A stretch of 64,000 nucleotides of DNA. Source: Arcobacter sp. FWKO B. GTDB taxonomy: Bacteria > Campylobacterota > Campylobacteria > Campylobacterales > Arcobacteraceae. The notes below the pieces were generated by a model. That model was not told where the DNA came from, made no database searches, and worked only from the letters and a program-made list of their open reading frames with translations. The DNA lies in the NCBI RefSeq assembly GCF_014844135.1, contig NZ_CP041403.1, positions 1,426,001 through 1,490,000 of the forward strand, written 5' to 3'. The translations under genes and the position numbers were made by a program. Positions within the stretch are counted from its first letter, which is position 1. Each line of letters starts with the position of its first letter. Below, piece after piece: positions 1 through 7,523 of this stretch.

Positions 1-548
1 TCATAGTTTTTGAGATATTTTATCGTACTTTCTTTTTGGCTAAACTCCAAAAAAGACTCATCTATGATGATAGTTGCATTTTTTCGTGTCCACATTTCAA
101 AAAGTTTTTCAATATCATAATACCTACCATCAGGCGTGGATGGATTTACAAAAACTACTAAAGAGTCTTTTTCTATCACGGTATCCATATTTTTAAATCT
201 ATCTATCAAAATCAACTCTTTACTATGAAGTATGGCTGACTTTTTGTACTCCAAATATGCAGGTGAATATATATAACACCGTTTTGTTTTGATATTTCTC
301 ATCAAAGAAAATATAGCACTACTTCCGCCATTATAGACTTCTAGTTTTTCCTTATCCACCGAAAAATGTTTTGAGAGTACACAATATAGGTTGTCATAGT
401 TGGGATATGTTGAAATATCGGTTTGATTTAACTTGAATTTTGGCTTTATGAAATTGATATTTGATGATAAATCTATGATTTGTTTTTCTTCACAGTTTAT
501 AGCTTTTGCAAATGCCTTTATATCTCCGCCGTGGGCAAATTCTATCAT
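1..548 (-). CDS. cobD: Threonine-phosphate decarboxylase-like aminotransferase, N-terminal part (runs off the window)
   Basis: PLP-dependent class I/II aminotransferase-fold protein of the CobD/HisC group. In cobalamin synthesis CobD decarboxylates threonine phosphate to aminopropanol phosphate, the linker of the nucleotide loop. About 182 residues are visible from ATG at 548. They begin MIEFAHGGDI and continue with DLSSNIN, both typical of CobD, and later show NPSTPDGRYYD and IIDESFLEFS, the region that positions PLP. The Schiff-base lysine lies outside the window. The start overlaps the cobU stop as ATGA, so it is translationally coupled as the next gene of the B12 operon. HisC is the main alternative, but the N-terminal HGGDI motif and the context favour CobD. 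Confidence 0.85.
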   Translation of the reverse strand, partial: MIEFAHGGDIKAFAKAINCEEKQIIDLSSNINFIKPKFKLNQTDISTYPNYDNLYCVLSKHFSVDKEKLEVYNGGSSAIFSLMRNIKTKRCYIYSPAYLEYKKSAILHSKELILIDRFKNMDTVIEKDSLVVFVNPSTPDGRYYDIEKLFEMWTRKNATIIIDESFLEFSQKESTIKYLKNY

Positions 549-1036
549 TTGAGTCTTACTCCGATACCTAGTTTTACTTCATACACTTCATCGCAAAAAG
601 ATGCCGTAACTTGCCCGATAATACCGCTTAAATCAACATATTTTCTTGATACTTTATCCATAGGTATTACGCCGTTTGTCACATCGTTTAGTACAAAAAC
701 TATATTTGCATCTATTTTGTTCAACTCTTTTAGCTCTTGTATAAGCTCATCTTCGCTTTTATCAATATTATTTAGTAACCACATGGAAAGACAATCTATA
801 AGATATGTATTGTGAGGCTTGATTATGCTTGGTAAATCATAGGGAGATTCTATAGTGATGAAGTTTTCTCCCCTTTTTTGGATATGTTTGTTTATTCTCT
901 CTCTCATATCACTATCCCCAAAACTATTGTCATAGGTAGCAATATAATAAGGCTTATTTATAGACAAAGCAAGTGCCTTTTGCTCTGCAAGGTTGCTTTT
1001 GCCAGATTTTTGTCCGCCGAAATATAGAATCTTCAT
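545..1036 (-). CDS. cobU: Adenosylcobinamide kinase / adenosylcobinamide-phosphate guanylyltransferase
   Basis: CobU phosphorylates adenosylcobinamide and transfers GMP to it, activating it for nucleotide-loop assembly. The P-loop GGQKSGKSN sits at residues 6-14, followed by YIATYDNSFGDSDM with the region that precedes the guanylylated histidine (ERINKHIQKRG). LIDCLSMWL and the terminal segment NGVIPMDKVSRKYVDLSG are family hallmarks. The ATG at 1036 gives 163 residues and overlaps the cobT stop as ATGA. A longer reading frame extends upstream, but it would run into cobT and lacks conserved sequence. The enzyme is slightly shorter than the usual ~180 residues without losing a motif. Confidence 0.93.
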   Translation of the reverse strand: MKILYFGGQKSGKSNLAEQKALALSINKPYYIATYDNSFGDSDMRERINKHIQKRGENFITIESPYDLPSIIKPHNTYLIDCLSMWLLNNIDKSEDELIQELKELNKIDANIVFVLNDVTNGVIPMDKVSRKYVDLSGIIGQVTASFCDEVYEVKLGIGVRLK

Positions 1037-2094
1037 TGTAAAAACTCTTCCACTTTTGAAGTAATTTGTTCTTTGCTCAAGCCGTTTAAAAACCCATATG
1101 CAAGACATCCTCCAGCTCCAACTCCCTCTTTTGCTTCACCTTGGTCATATAGCTTAAGGGCGGGGTGGCTACTCAAAGCAAAATCAAAGTCTGCATAATA
1201 AGAATTTAATTTGAAATCTAGCATATCAAGTAGTGCTAATATATCGCTGTTTTTATCTTCATAAACCCATTTGGTTGTCACAAGTGCTATTTTAGAGTGG
1301 TCGATGGCTCCTTGCATGGTTTGTAAAATAGAGTTTATTACCAAAAGAACACAAGCCATTTGAGTACCGCCTGCAAGGATGATTCGGTAATCCTTATTGT
1401 TAGCACCCAAAATATAACCAGCATTGAATATCAGCATATTATCTGCTACTTTGCCCAATATTTCAAATATATCATCATTTGGTGATATATGCTTAAGTGC
1501 TTTGGTAACCACCTCTACTTTTAAATTTGAGGGATTAGAAGCAAATGAACTGCTAAATTTATCCTTAGCATCATATCCAAGAGCCAAAGCAGTAGTAAGA
1601 GCTGTAGTAGTTCCGCTAGGGACAGACTCAGCAAGTATTACATAATCACTTTTTGGCTCATACTTTTGCCCAAATTCTATCCCTTTTTGGAAAACTTCCA
1701 TAGCATCTATATTTGCACCCATATCTATAGAACCGCTTGGATTTATATTAAAGTTATGTTGTTTAAAATACTCTATTTTTGGGTTTACTTCAAGTCCAAG
1801 ATTCAAAAGCTCTATTTGAGAAAATGGGTGTAATAAATGCACTGCTCTACTTATAAGTGCTGGAGTTGGTACACCTTTTGGAGTTTGTGCAATTTGAGGT
1901 AGGCTTCTTACTTCTCCTGTACATACAAACTCACTATCAAGTGTGGGTGTGAGGTGTATCATACCTGGTATTCCTGCTTGCGTTATCCCTTCTATTTCAG
2001 CTGTTTTGGTATTTGACAAAGAGAGTAAAAAGGTAGCTTTTTTGCCTCTTAGGCTCTCTATCAAATCTATCTTTCCTGTTATATTCTTAATCAT
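1033..2094 (-). CDS. cobT: Nicotinate-nucleotide:dimethylbenzimidazole phosphoribosyltransferase (CobT)
   Basis: Makes alpha-ribazole phosphate from a lower-ligand base such as 5,6-dimethylbenzimidazole and nicotinate mononucleotide. At 353 residues it resembles the archaeal/cyanobacterial-type CobT subfamily. The motif AESVPSGTTTALTTALALG lies near residue 155, ILAGGTQMACVL near 240, and GAGGCLAYGF close to the C-terminus. The stop overlaps the cobU start, and the start overlaps the upstream kinase by 8 bp. With bluB two genes upstream, the cluster can probably make and attach dimethylbenzimidazole itself. Confidence 0.93.
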   Translation of the reverse strand: MIKNITGKIDLIESLRGKKATFLLSLSNTKTAEIEGITQAGIPGMIHLTPTLDSEFVCTGEVRSLPQIAQTPKGVPTPALISRAVHLLHPFSQIELLNLGLEVNPKIEYFKQHNFNINPSGSIDMGANIDAMEVFQKGIEFGQKYEPKSDYVILAESVPSGTTTALTTALALGYDAKDKFSSSFASNPSNLKVEVVTKALKHISPNDDIFEILGKVADNMLIFNAGYILGANNKDYRIILAGGTQMACVLLVINSILQTMQGAIDHSKIALVTTKWVYEDKNSDILALLDMLDFKLNSYYADFDFALSSHPALKLYDQGEAKEGVGAGGCLAYGFLNGLSKEQITSKVEEFLQ

Positions 2095-2854
2095 TTATTT
2101 TCTCCCATAAATCTTTGAAATCTCTATTATTTAAAAATCTGTTTACACTATAAAATAGCCCTGCATATTTGATATATTTGTCAAAAACATCAATAGAAAT
2201 ATCGCTTTCGTAGCTTTTTAGTAAGGCTTCTTTTTCTTCCGTAGTATCACACCAAGAAAGCCCAACAACACCCAAATCAAACAAAAAATCCCCATTACAA
2301 CTTTGTGTAAAATCATATACGCAAGAGAGTTTACCATCATAAAAACTTGCATTATCTAAAAATAAGTCACCGTGAATAATCCCGTCATTTTTTAGCTCTA
2401 TATCCAAAGAGTTAAAACTCTCCAAAAACGGCTGATGTTTTGTATCGCAAATCATCTTATAAAGTCTGTTTTTATCAAAAAGCTCTGCGTTGAGGCTTTG
2501 TTTGTTTTTAGTTATGTCATGAAAACTTTTCAAAAATTTCCCTATTTGTCCAATCTCATCTAACGAGGCTTTTTTTAGACTTTGACCTTTGCATTTTTCA
2601 TATATCAAGGCCGGTTTGTTTTGGATTGTTATGATGCCACTTACAACTTTTGGTATATTTAACCCTTCGCATGATTCTAAAAGCTCCAATTCCTCTTTTA
2701 CATCTTCGTGGCTCATAGTTTCAAACACTTTCAACACAAAACTATCATCTATAATATAAACGCTATCCATTATCCCATCAGTCGTAGGGGTAAGTGTTTT
2801 GGCATTGATATATGGTTTTATATCTGTTAGTGAAATAATAGTTTTTATACCCAT
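2087..2854 (-). CDS. APH/choline-kinase-fold small-molecule kinase in the cobalamin operon
   Basis: A 255-residue protein of the aminoglycoside phosphotransferase/choline kinase superfamily. Visible signatures are DSFVLKVFE (ATP-binding lysine, N-lobe), GIIHGDLFLDNASF (HGDLxxxN catalytic loop) and SCVYDFTQ (the D of the metal-binding DFT motif). ATG at 2854 overlaps the bluB end by 8 bp; a start 12 codons further upstream is possible but overlaps more. It lies between bluB and cobT, and no other L-threonine kinase gene (PduX or BluE type) is in view. Phosphorylation of threonine, or of ethanolamine or aminopropanol, for the nucleotide loop is therefore an attractive but unproven role. Nothing suggests antibiotic resistance. 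Confidence 0.8.
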   Translation of the reverse strand: MGIKTIISLTDIKPYINAKTLTPTTDGIMDSVYIIDDSFVLKVFETMSHEDVKEELELLESCEGLNIPKVVSGIITIQNKPALIYEKCKGQSLKKASLDEIGQIGKFLKSFHDITKNKQSLNAELFDKNRLYKMICDTKHQPFLESFNSLDIELKNDGIIHGDLFLDNASFYDGKLSCVYDFTQSCNGDFLFDLGVVGLSWCDTTEEKEALLKSYESDISIDVFDKYIKYAGLFYSVNRFLNNRDFKDLWEKIND

Positions 2855-3471
2855 CGTACTACCTCTTTCACACTCTTTTTCTTCTCCCACCCTAGAGTTT
2901 CAAGCTCAGGAGTATCCAAAAATGTATCCACATACCCAACACAAAGGTAGCTTATAAGTTTGTACTCTTTGGAAATTCCAAGTATTTTTTTCACTTTTTT
3001 TGCCCTTAGGATACTCACCCAACCTACACCTATATTATGACTTCTAGCACTTAGCCAAAGGTTTTGGATAGCACAAACTACGCTGTATTCTCCCATTTTC
3101 TTTTGTACCGTCTGCCCCAACACATCTGATTTTGGCTTTTTGTACAAAACTGCGATATTTACATAAGACTCTTTTATCCCCTCAAGTTTTAGACTTTTGT
3201 ATAGCTCGTTAGATTCAAAAATCTTTTTTGCTTTTGTGTTTTGTTTTTCAAACTCTTTGTAAATTTGCTCTTTTTTATCTTCATCTTTTATTATTACAAA
3301 CTCCCAAGGTTGTGAAAACCCAACAGATGGAGCATTGTTTGCACTAGTTAGAAGTTCATCCAAAATCTCTTTTGAAATCTCTTTTTTATTGAAATGGTGA
3401 CCTCTTATATCTCTTCTAGCTGATATGATTTGTTTTAGGATTTGTTGATCTTTTTTGGTAAACTTTATCAT
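2845..3471 (-). CDS. bluB: 5,6-dimethylbenzimidazole synthase (nitroreductase fold)
   Basis: BluB cleaves reduced FMN with oxygen to make dimethylbenzimidazole, the lower ligand of B12. The 208-residue protein carries the family signatures RRDIRGHHF near residue 19, APSVGFSQPWEF near 48, KLEGIKE near 95, YSVVCAIQNLWLSAR near 129 and GVGWVSIL near 147. The C-terminal PELETLGW is also typical. These distinguish it from ordinary nitroreductases. It overlaps cbiA by 4 bp upstream and the kinase gene downstream. Because the BluB reaction needs oxygen, its presence suggests at least microaerobic B12 synthesis. Confidence 0.93.
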   Translation of the reverse strand: MIKFTKKDQQILKQIISARRDIRGHHFNKKEISKEILDELLTSANNAPSVGFSQPWEFVIIKDEDKKEQIYKEFEKQNTKAKKIFESNELYKSLKLEGIKESYVNIAVLYKKPKSDVLGQTVQKKMGEYSVVCAIQNLWLSARSHNIGVGWVSILRAKKVKKILGISKEYKLISYLCVGYVDTFLDTPELETLGWEKKKSVKEVVRWV

Positions 3472-4733
3472 AGAAATCTCTTTTTGATAAGCTTTGTATT
3501 TGCTCTTAACATAGTATGCAAATATGTCCCAAATACAAGAGAATTTTCACTCTTCCAGCTTCCCCTTACTCCATCACCGCCAAGCTCTTTAGACAATACT
3601 TCACACCTTTTAGTGTCATCGCAAGGTTTGGTGTAATGAAAAGCATGACCTTTTATCCCCTCTTCATTGTAGTAGTATCCAAGCCTTTGAAATCTCTTTT
3701 CTAGTGTAAAATCCACATCCAAAATACCACTCATTTGTTTGTCATCTACACAATTTCCAAGATATAAAAGTCCTGCACACTCTGCATAGATTTTTTTGGT
3801 TTTTGCGTGATTTATAAGGGAGTTTTTAAAGTTTTGTGAATTTTGTATTTTCGCATAGGCTTGTGGTGTTTCTACATATCCGCCTGGTATATACACCACA
3901 TCACAATCATCTGGAATACTCTCATCTTTTGTAGCATCTATTATCACCACATCGGCAAAAACTTCTTGCAAAAACTTTAGATTGTCATAGTACAAAAAGG
4001 AAAAATTATCATCATTTACTACGGCTATCTTTTTATTTGTTTTTTTGATAGTTTTAAAAGGATAAGAATTTAATTGAGAATTGAAAATTAAGAATTGAGA
4101 ATTATTGAAGATACTCAAATCAATATGTTGCAATACCTCTTTTGAAATATCTTCTAGTTTGTCCATATCGCTCAAATCAAGCCCAAGGTGGGTCTCTTTT
4201 AAGCTCTCAAGATGGTTTGGTATCCACCCTAAAACTTCTATATCTTTAAAATCTTTTTTGATTTGTGAAGCTATTAGTTCATAATGGCTTTGTGAGCTTA
4301 TGCGGTTTAGTACGACTGCTTTTATTGTATTGTCTTTTTTGTAGGTTTTTAGCCCCTGAAGTACCGCACTTACGGTGATATAACTTCCACTTCCATCAAG
4401 CACCATAATTACAGGTATTTGTAAAAGTTTGGATATATCATAGGCACTACTTTTTTTATCCATCCCGTCATAAAATCCCATAACCCCTTCAAGAATATTT
4501 ACTTTTTTATCCGAGTAGTTGTCATATAGCCATTTGATTTGTTTGTTGGTCATCATAAAAGCATCAAGATTTATACTAGGAGTACCGCATATTTTTTGGT
4601 GAAATTGAGGGTCTATGAAATCTGGACCTATTTTAAAAGGTCGCACACTATCTCTAAAGTGATAGAGCAATGCAGAAGACAAAATAGTCTTACCTTGATT
4701 GGAGCTAATAGCACTAATACAAACACTAACCAT
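3468..4733 (-). CDS. cbiA: Cobyrinate a,c-diamide synthase
   Basis: ATP- and glutamine-dependent amidation of cobyrinate (CobB/CbiA family), 421 residues. The N-terminal dethiobiotin-synthetase-like domain has the P-loop SSNQGKT at residues 9-15 and FKIGPDFIDPQFH shortly after. The C-terminal class I glutamine amidotransferase domain has YIPGGYVETP, the nucleophile region YAECAGLLYLG and a terminal FGTYLHTML. Residues about 209-223, the linker between the domains, are encoded by a tandem 7-bp repeat (4066-4107) and look like an insertion kept in frame. The start overlaps btuC by 8 bp and the stop overlaps bluB. A hydrogenobyrinate substrate is possible in aerobic pathways. Confidence 0.93.
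   Translation of the reverse strand: MVSVCISAISSNQGKTILSSALLYHFRDSVRPFKIGPDFIDPQFHQKICGTPSINLDAFMMTNKQIKWLYDNYSDKKVNILEGVMGFYDGMDKKSSAYDISKLLQIPVIMVLDGSGSYITVSAVLQGLKTYKKDNTIKAVVLNRISSQSHYELIASQIKKDFKDIEVLGWIPNHLESLKETHLGLDLSDMDKLEDISKEVLQHIDLSIFNNSQFLIFNSQLNSYPFKTIKKTNKKIAVVNDDNFSFLYYDNLKFLQEVFADVVIIDATKDESIPDDCDVVYIPGGYVETPQAYAKIQNSQNFKNSLINHAKTKKIYAECAGLLYLGNCVDDKQMSGILDVDFTLEKRFQRLGYYYNEEGIKGHAFHYTKPCDDTKRCEVLSKELGGDGVRGSWKSENSLVFGTYLHTMLRANTKLIKKRFL
4066..4107. repeat. Heptamer tandem repeat inside cbiA
   Basis: On the plus strand the units read ATTGAGA, ATTGAAA, ATTAAGA, ATTGAGA and a degenerate ATTATTG, preceded by GAATTTA. The period is exactly 7 bp. On the coding strand this gives an Asn/Ser/Gln/Phe-rich stretch in the interdomain linker of CbiA. 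The heptamers belong to the same kind as those at 23371, 45543, 48985, 57044 and 61269. Confidence 0.85.
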
Positions 4734-5685
4734 TTGTTTTTTTCCTTTTTAGGATAATGTAGATAAAAAATGGCCCGCCGATAAATGCAGTAACCACCCC
4801 AATAGGTATTTCACTCACAGTCCCTAAATTTCTTGAAATCAAATCACAAAGCACCAAAAATACCCCTCCATAAAAAAAGACTGGAACTATAAGTTTGTCA
4901 CTACTTTTTTTGTAAATCATTTTGATAATATGAGGTATTACAAGCCCAACAAATCCAATAGGTCCAACTACACTCACGCATACTCCCACACTCAAAGATA
5001 CAAAAAATAAAAGAATTAAATTTGTCCTTTTTATCTCTATCCCTTTTAAAAATGCGTTGTCGTATGAAGTGAGGATTAGTTTGAGTTCTTTTTGATAAAA
5101 CATCACTACCAAAAGCAACATATTAGAAGTAAATAAAAGTAAATAAATATTGCTCATACCTACTACATTTAAACTTCCCATTGTAAATCTTATTATAGAG
5201 TAGCTTTGTTGTAAATCGCTTAAATAATACATCACCATAAGTGCTGCTGAATAAAAAAACGATAATGCAATACCTATAAGAAGTAAAGAGTTTGTTTGCG
5301 TCCCTTTAAGTGTTTTTGAAAATGCAAATAGTAATAAAATAGTAGCAAATGCACCCAAAAAGCTAAAAATAGACGAATAAACATACATCGATACAGGCAA
5401 AAATATAATAGCAACAGCAGTAGCAAGTGTAGCCCCGCTTGAAACTCCCAAAGTAAAAGGGGTAGTAAGAGAATTTCTAAAAACTGCTTGAAACACAAGC
5501 CCCCCAAGAGCTAAAATACTTCCACTAAAAAAAGCTGCAATTACCCTAGGAACTCTTAAATCCCAAAACAAAATATAATCACTACTATTTTCATCAAATA
5601 TTTTTCCCAATTCAAGATTCATTTCTCCAATAAAAGGGGATATAAAAAGTATAATAATTCCAAAGATTAAAAAAGTGATTTTCAT
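4726..5685 (-). CDS. btuC: Cobalamin ABC transporter permease (FecCD/BtuC family)
   Basis: Inner-membrane permease of a type II ABC importer, 319 residues and very hydrophobic with about nine to ten membrane spans. Typical FecCD sequences are LRVPRVIAAFFSGSILALGG near residue 47, GVSSGATLAT and GPIGFVGLVIPHI (the coupling region facing the ATPase) near residue 241. It ends in a lysine-rich tail. Start and stop overlap btuD and cbiA respectively. FecCD permeases also serve siderophores and heme; the cobalamin assignment rests on the btuF, btuB and cob neighbours. Confidence 0.88.
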   Translation of the reverse strand: MKITFLIFGIIILFISPFIGEMNLELGKIFDENSSDYILFWDLRVPRVIAAFFSGSILALGGLVFQAVFRNSLTTPFTLGVSSGATLATAVAIIFLPVSMYVYSSIFSFLGAFATILLLFAFSKTLKGTQTNSLLLIGIALSFFYSAALMVMYYLSDLQQSYSIIRFTMGSLNVVGMSNIYLLLFTSNMLLLVVMFYQKELKLILTSYDNAFLKGIEIKRTNLILLFFVSLSVGVCVSVVGPIGFVGLVIPHIIKMIYKKSSDKLIVPVFFYGGVFLVLCDLISRNLGTVSEIPIGVVTAFIGGPFFIYIILKRKKTNG

Positions 5686-6380
5686 TGAAAATTTACCATA
5701 AAGAACTCATCCACCCTTTTTATACAATCACCAAAAATACTTTGTAAATTTTCATCTTTGAAAAAATCTTTTGACTTACCATCAAAAACCTTTTTGCCAT
5801 TTTGAAGGTATATTATTCTAAACCCAAGACGATAAGCAAGATTTAAATCATGTGTGATGACTATCTTGAAGCCATATGAGCTTTTGAGCATTTGATAAAT
5901 TTTGATTTTTTTGTCATTATCAAGATTGGCTGTAGGTTCATCATATATAGTTAGCTTTGAGTTTTGCAAAAGTCCACCTATAAAAAGTACCATTTGACTC
6001 TCACCACTACTTATAAATTTGGTTGAGTTGTTTTTGAGGTATGTTAAGTCAAGAGTTTGCAAAAGCTTATCTATATCTTCTTTTGTAGAACCATTTAAAA
6101 TGCTTAGTTCCAAAAACTCTTCCACATCGATATACTCATCATAAACTTCTAGTTTTGATGGTACAAAATTAAGTGCAACAGCCCTTTGTTTTGCACTCAT
6201 TTTTGATACTTGAATGTTATCAAAATAGATATTGTCATTTTCTTCCAAGTTTACAATAGCCTTTGCCAAAGTAGTCTTACCAGCTCCATTTGAGCCTAAA
6301 ATAACAATATTTTCATCCATTATTTCAAATGAAATATCTTTTAAGAAAGTAGTACTAAGATTATTTACCTCTAGTTTCAA
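5682..6380 (-). CDS. btuD: Cobalamin ABC transporter ATP-binding protein
   Basis: ATPase subunit that powers BtuC, 232 residues. Walker A is GSNGAGKTT near residue 33, Walker B is LTIYDEPTANLD near 146, and the H-loop histidine is in IVITHDLN near 175. The ABC signature is SSGESQ rather than the canonical LSGGQ, a mild deviation common in FecE/BtuD proteins. The ATGA overlap with btuC supports a complex. Its start lies 20 bp inside the end of btuF. Confidence 0.88.
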   Translation of the reverse strand: MKLEVNNLSTTFLKDISFEIMDENIVILGSNGAGKTTLAKAIVNLEENDNIYFDNIQVSKMSAKQRAVALNFVPSKLEVYDEYIDVEEFLELSILNGSTKEDIDKLLQTLDLTYLKNNSTKFISSGESQMVLFIGGLLQNSKLTIYDEPTANLDNDKKIKIYQMLKSSYGFKIVITHDLNLAYRLGFRIIYLQNGKKVFDGKSKDFFKDENLQSIFGDCIKRVDEFFMVNFQ

Positions 6381-7188
6381 CCAAAAATCCTTTAAAATCT
6401 TCTATAAATTGTATAATCCTATCACTTGGAATCCCAGCATAATCACCAGTTTGGACATAAATTGAGTCTGTCTTTGCTGCATTTATGGGGATATTTTTCC
6501 AAGGCTTTATAAGCTCTTCTTTGCTCAACCCTTTTTCACTCATAAGTGGCGATAAAATTATGATTATATCGGGGTTTATGTGGAGTATTTTTTCCATATT
6601 GAGTACTGGCTGACCTTTGCGACTACTTTGAAGTGCATTGAAATTACCACTAACTTTTATAATATCATCAAAATACAAATTTTGCCCCACTACGAATATC
6701 TCTTTTGAAAGGTCGGTATTGTACCCAATAGGAATCAGTATCCTTTTATCTGAAATAATACCCTCTAAGCTTGCAAGAGCATTATCTATAGATACTATAA
6801 TCTCATCTGCTTTGTTTGTATTATCAAGAATTTCACCCAAATTGGCAATAGTTTTTTTTATGGATTCAATAGTATCTATTTTGACTACTTTTGTATTTAT
6901 TCCTATCTTTTCCAGTTTATTACTTAAATCAATATTGTTTTCTTGCATTATTACAATATCAGGTTTTAGGCTTAATATCTTTTCTAATGATGGGGAAAAA
7001 TATCCCCCAACTTTAGGTATCTCTTGTGAAGTTTTTGGAAACTTACAATAAGTAGTATTGCCTACTATTTTATCTCCCTTGCCAAGAGCAAATATGATTT
7101 CATTGATAGCTGGGCTAAGAGCTACTATTCTATCATAAGAAAAAAGCTCCATTGTAAATAAAAGTAAACACAAAAATCTTAATAACAC
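6361..7188 (-). CDS. btuF: Periplasmic cobalamin-binding protein
   Basis: Class III solute-binding protein of the BtuF/FepB type, 275 residues with a signal peptide of about 17 residues. The mature part opens with DRIVALSPAINEIIFALG, the usual start of BtuF-like proteins. It continues with GDKIVGNTTYCKFP, GGYFSPSLEKILSLKPDI and a long linking helix. It presents cobalamin to BtuCD. The 3' end overlaps btuD by 20 bp and the 5' end overlaps the small DUF4430-type gene by 10 bp. An Fe-siderophore substrate is the alternative, made unlikely by the context. Confidence 0.87.
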   Translation of the reverse strand: MLLRFLCLLLFTMELFSYDRIVALSPAINEIIFALGKGDKIVGNTTYCKFPKTSQEIPKVGGYFSPSLEKILSLKPDIVIMQENNIDLSNKLEKIGINTKVVKIDTIESIKKTIANLGEILDNTNKADEIIVSIDNALASLEGIISDKRILIPIGYNTDLSKEIFVVGQNLYFDDIIKVSGNFNALQSSRKGQPVLNMEKILHINPDIIIILSPLMSEKGLSKEELIKPWKNIPINAAKTDSIYVQTGDYAGIPSDRIIQFIEDFKGFLVETRGK

Positions 7189-7523
7189 GCTTCAACCTTC
7201 AAAATCCAAATCATACTTTTTGCACCATCAAGAATATAATTCTCAGCCATTTTATGTACAGATTCACCATCAATCAAATAAAACCATCCCATCTTACCAA
7301 CTTCTGATTTTACCCCATCTATTGACCTTACAAATGTAAACTTACCTTTTGTTGAAGTCTCCACCACACAAACTTGTTTCAAAAGTTCAAGTGCAGTAGT
7401 CCCATCTTTGTAAGTTGTGGTTACCACTTTTGAAGGTGTATAATCACCATAGATTACTGTTACTTCTATTTCATTAGCAAAAAGAGTGATACAAAAAAGT
7501 ATAAAAAAAGCTATATATCTCAA
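7179..7523 (-). CDS. Small secreted transcobalamin C-domain-like (DUF4430-type) protein
   Basis: A 114-residue protein with a signal peptide of about 16 residues (hydrophobic run ending in LFANE). The remainder is one small beta-rich domain. TTALELLKQVC near residue 42 and MGWFYLIDGESV near 79 match the arrangement of DUF4430 domains, which are related to the beta domain of transcobalamin and intrinsic factor. The last residues are LKVEACY. Lying between btuB and btuF with overlaps on both sides (ATGA with btuB), it is very probably exported to the periplasm. A role as carrier or docking factor between receptor and binding protein is inference. Confidence 0.75.
   Translation of the reverse strand: MRYIAFFILFCITLFANEIEVTVIYGDYTPSKVVTTTYKDGTTALELLKQVCVVETSTKGKFTFVRSIDGVKSEVGKMGWFYLIDGESVHKMAENYILDGAKSMIWILKVEACY

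Noticed and set aside
2087-2854. Aminoglycoside resistance phosphotransferase
   Set aside because: Only the general APH/choline-kinase fold is shared; the position inside a cobalamin operon with overlapping neighbours points to a metabolic kinase.
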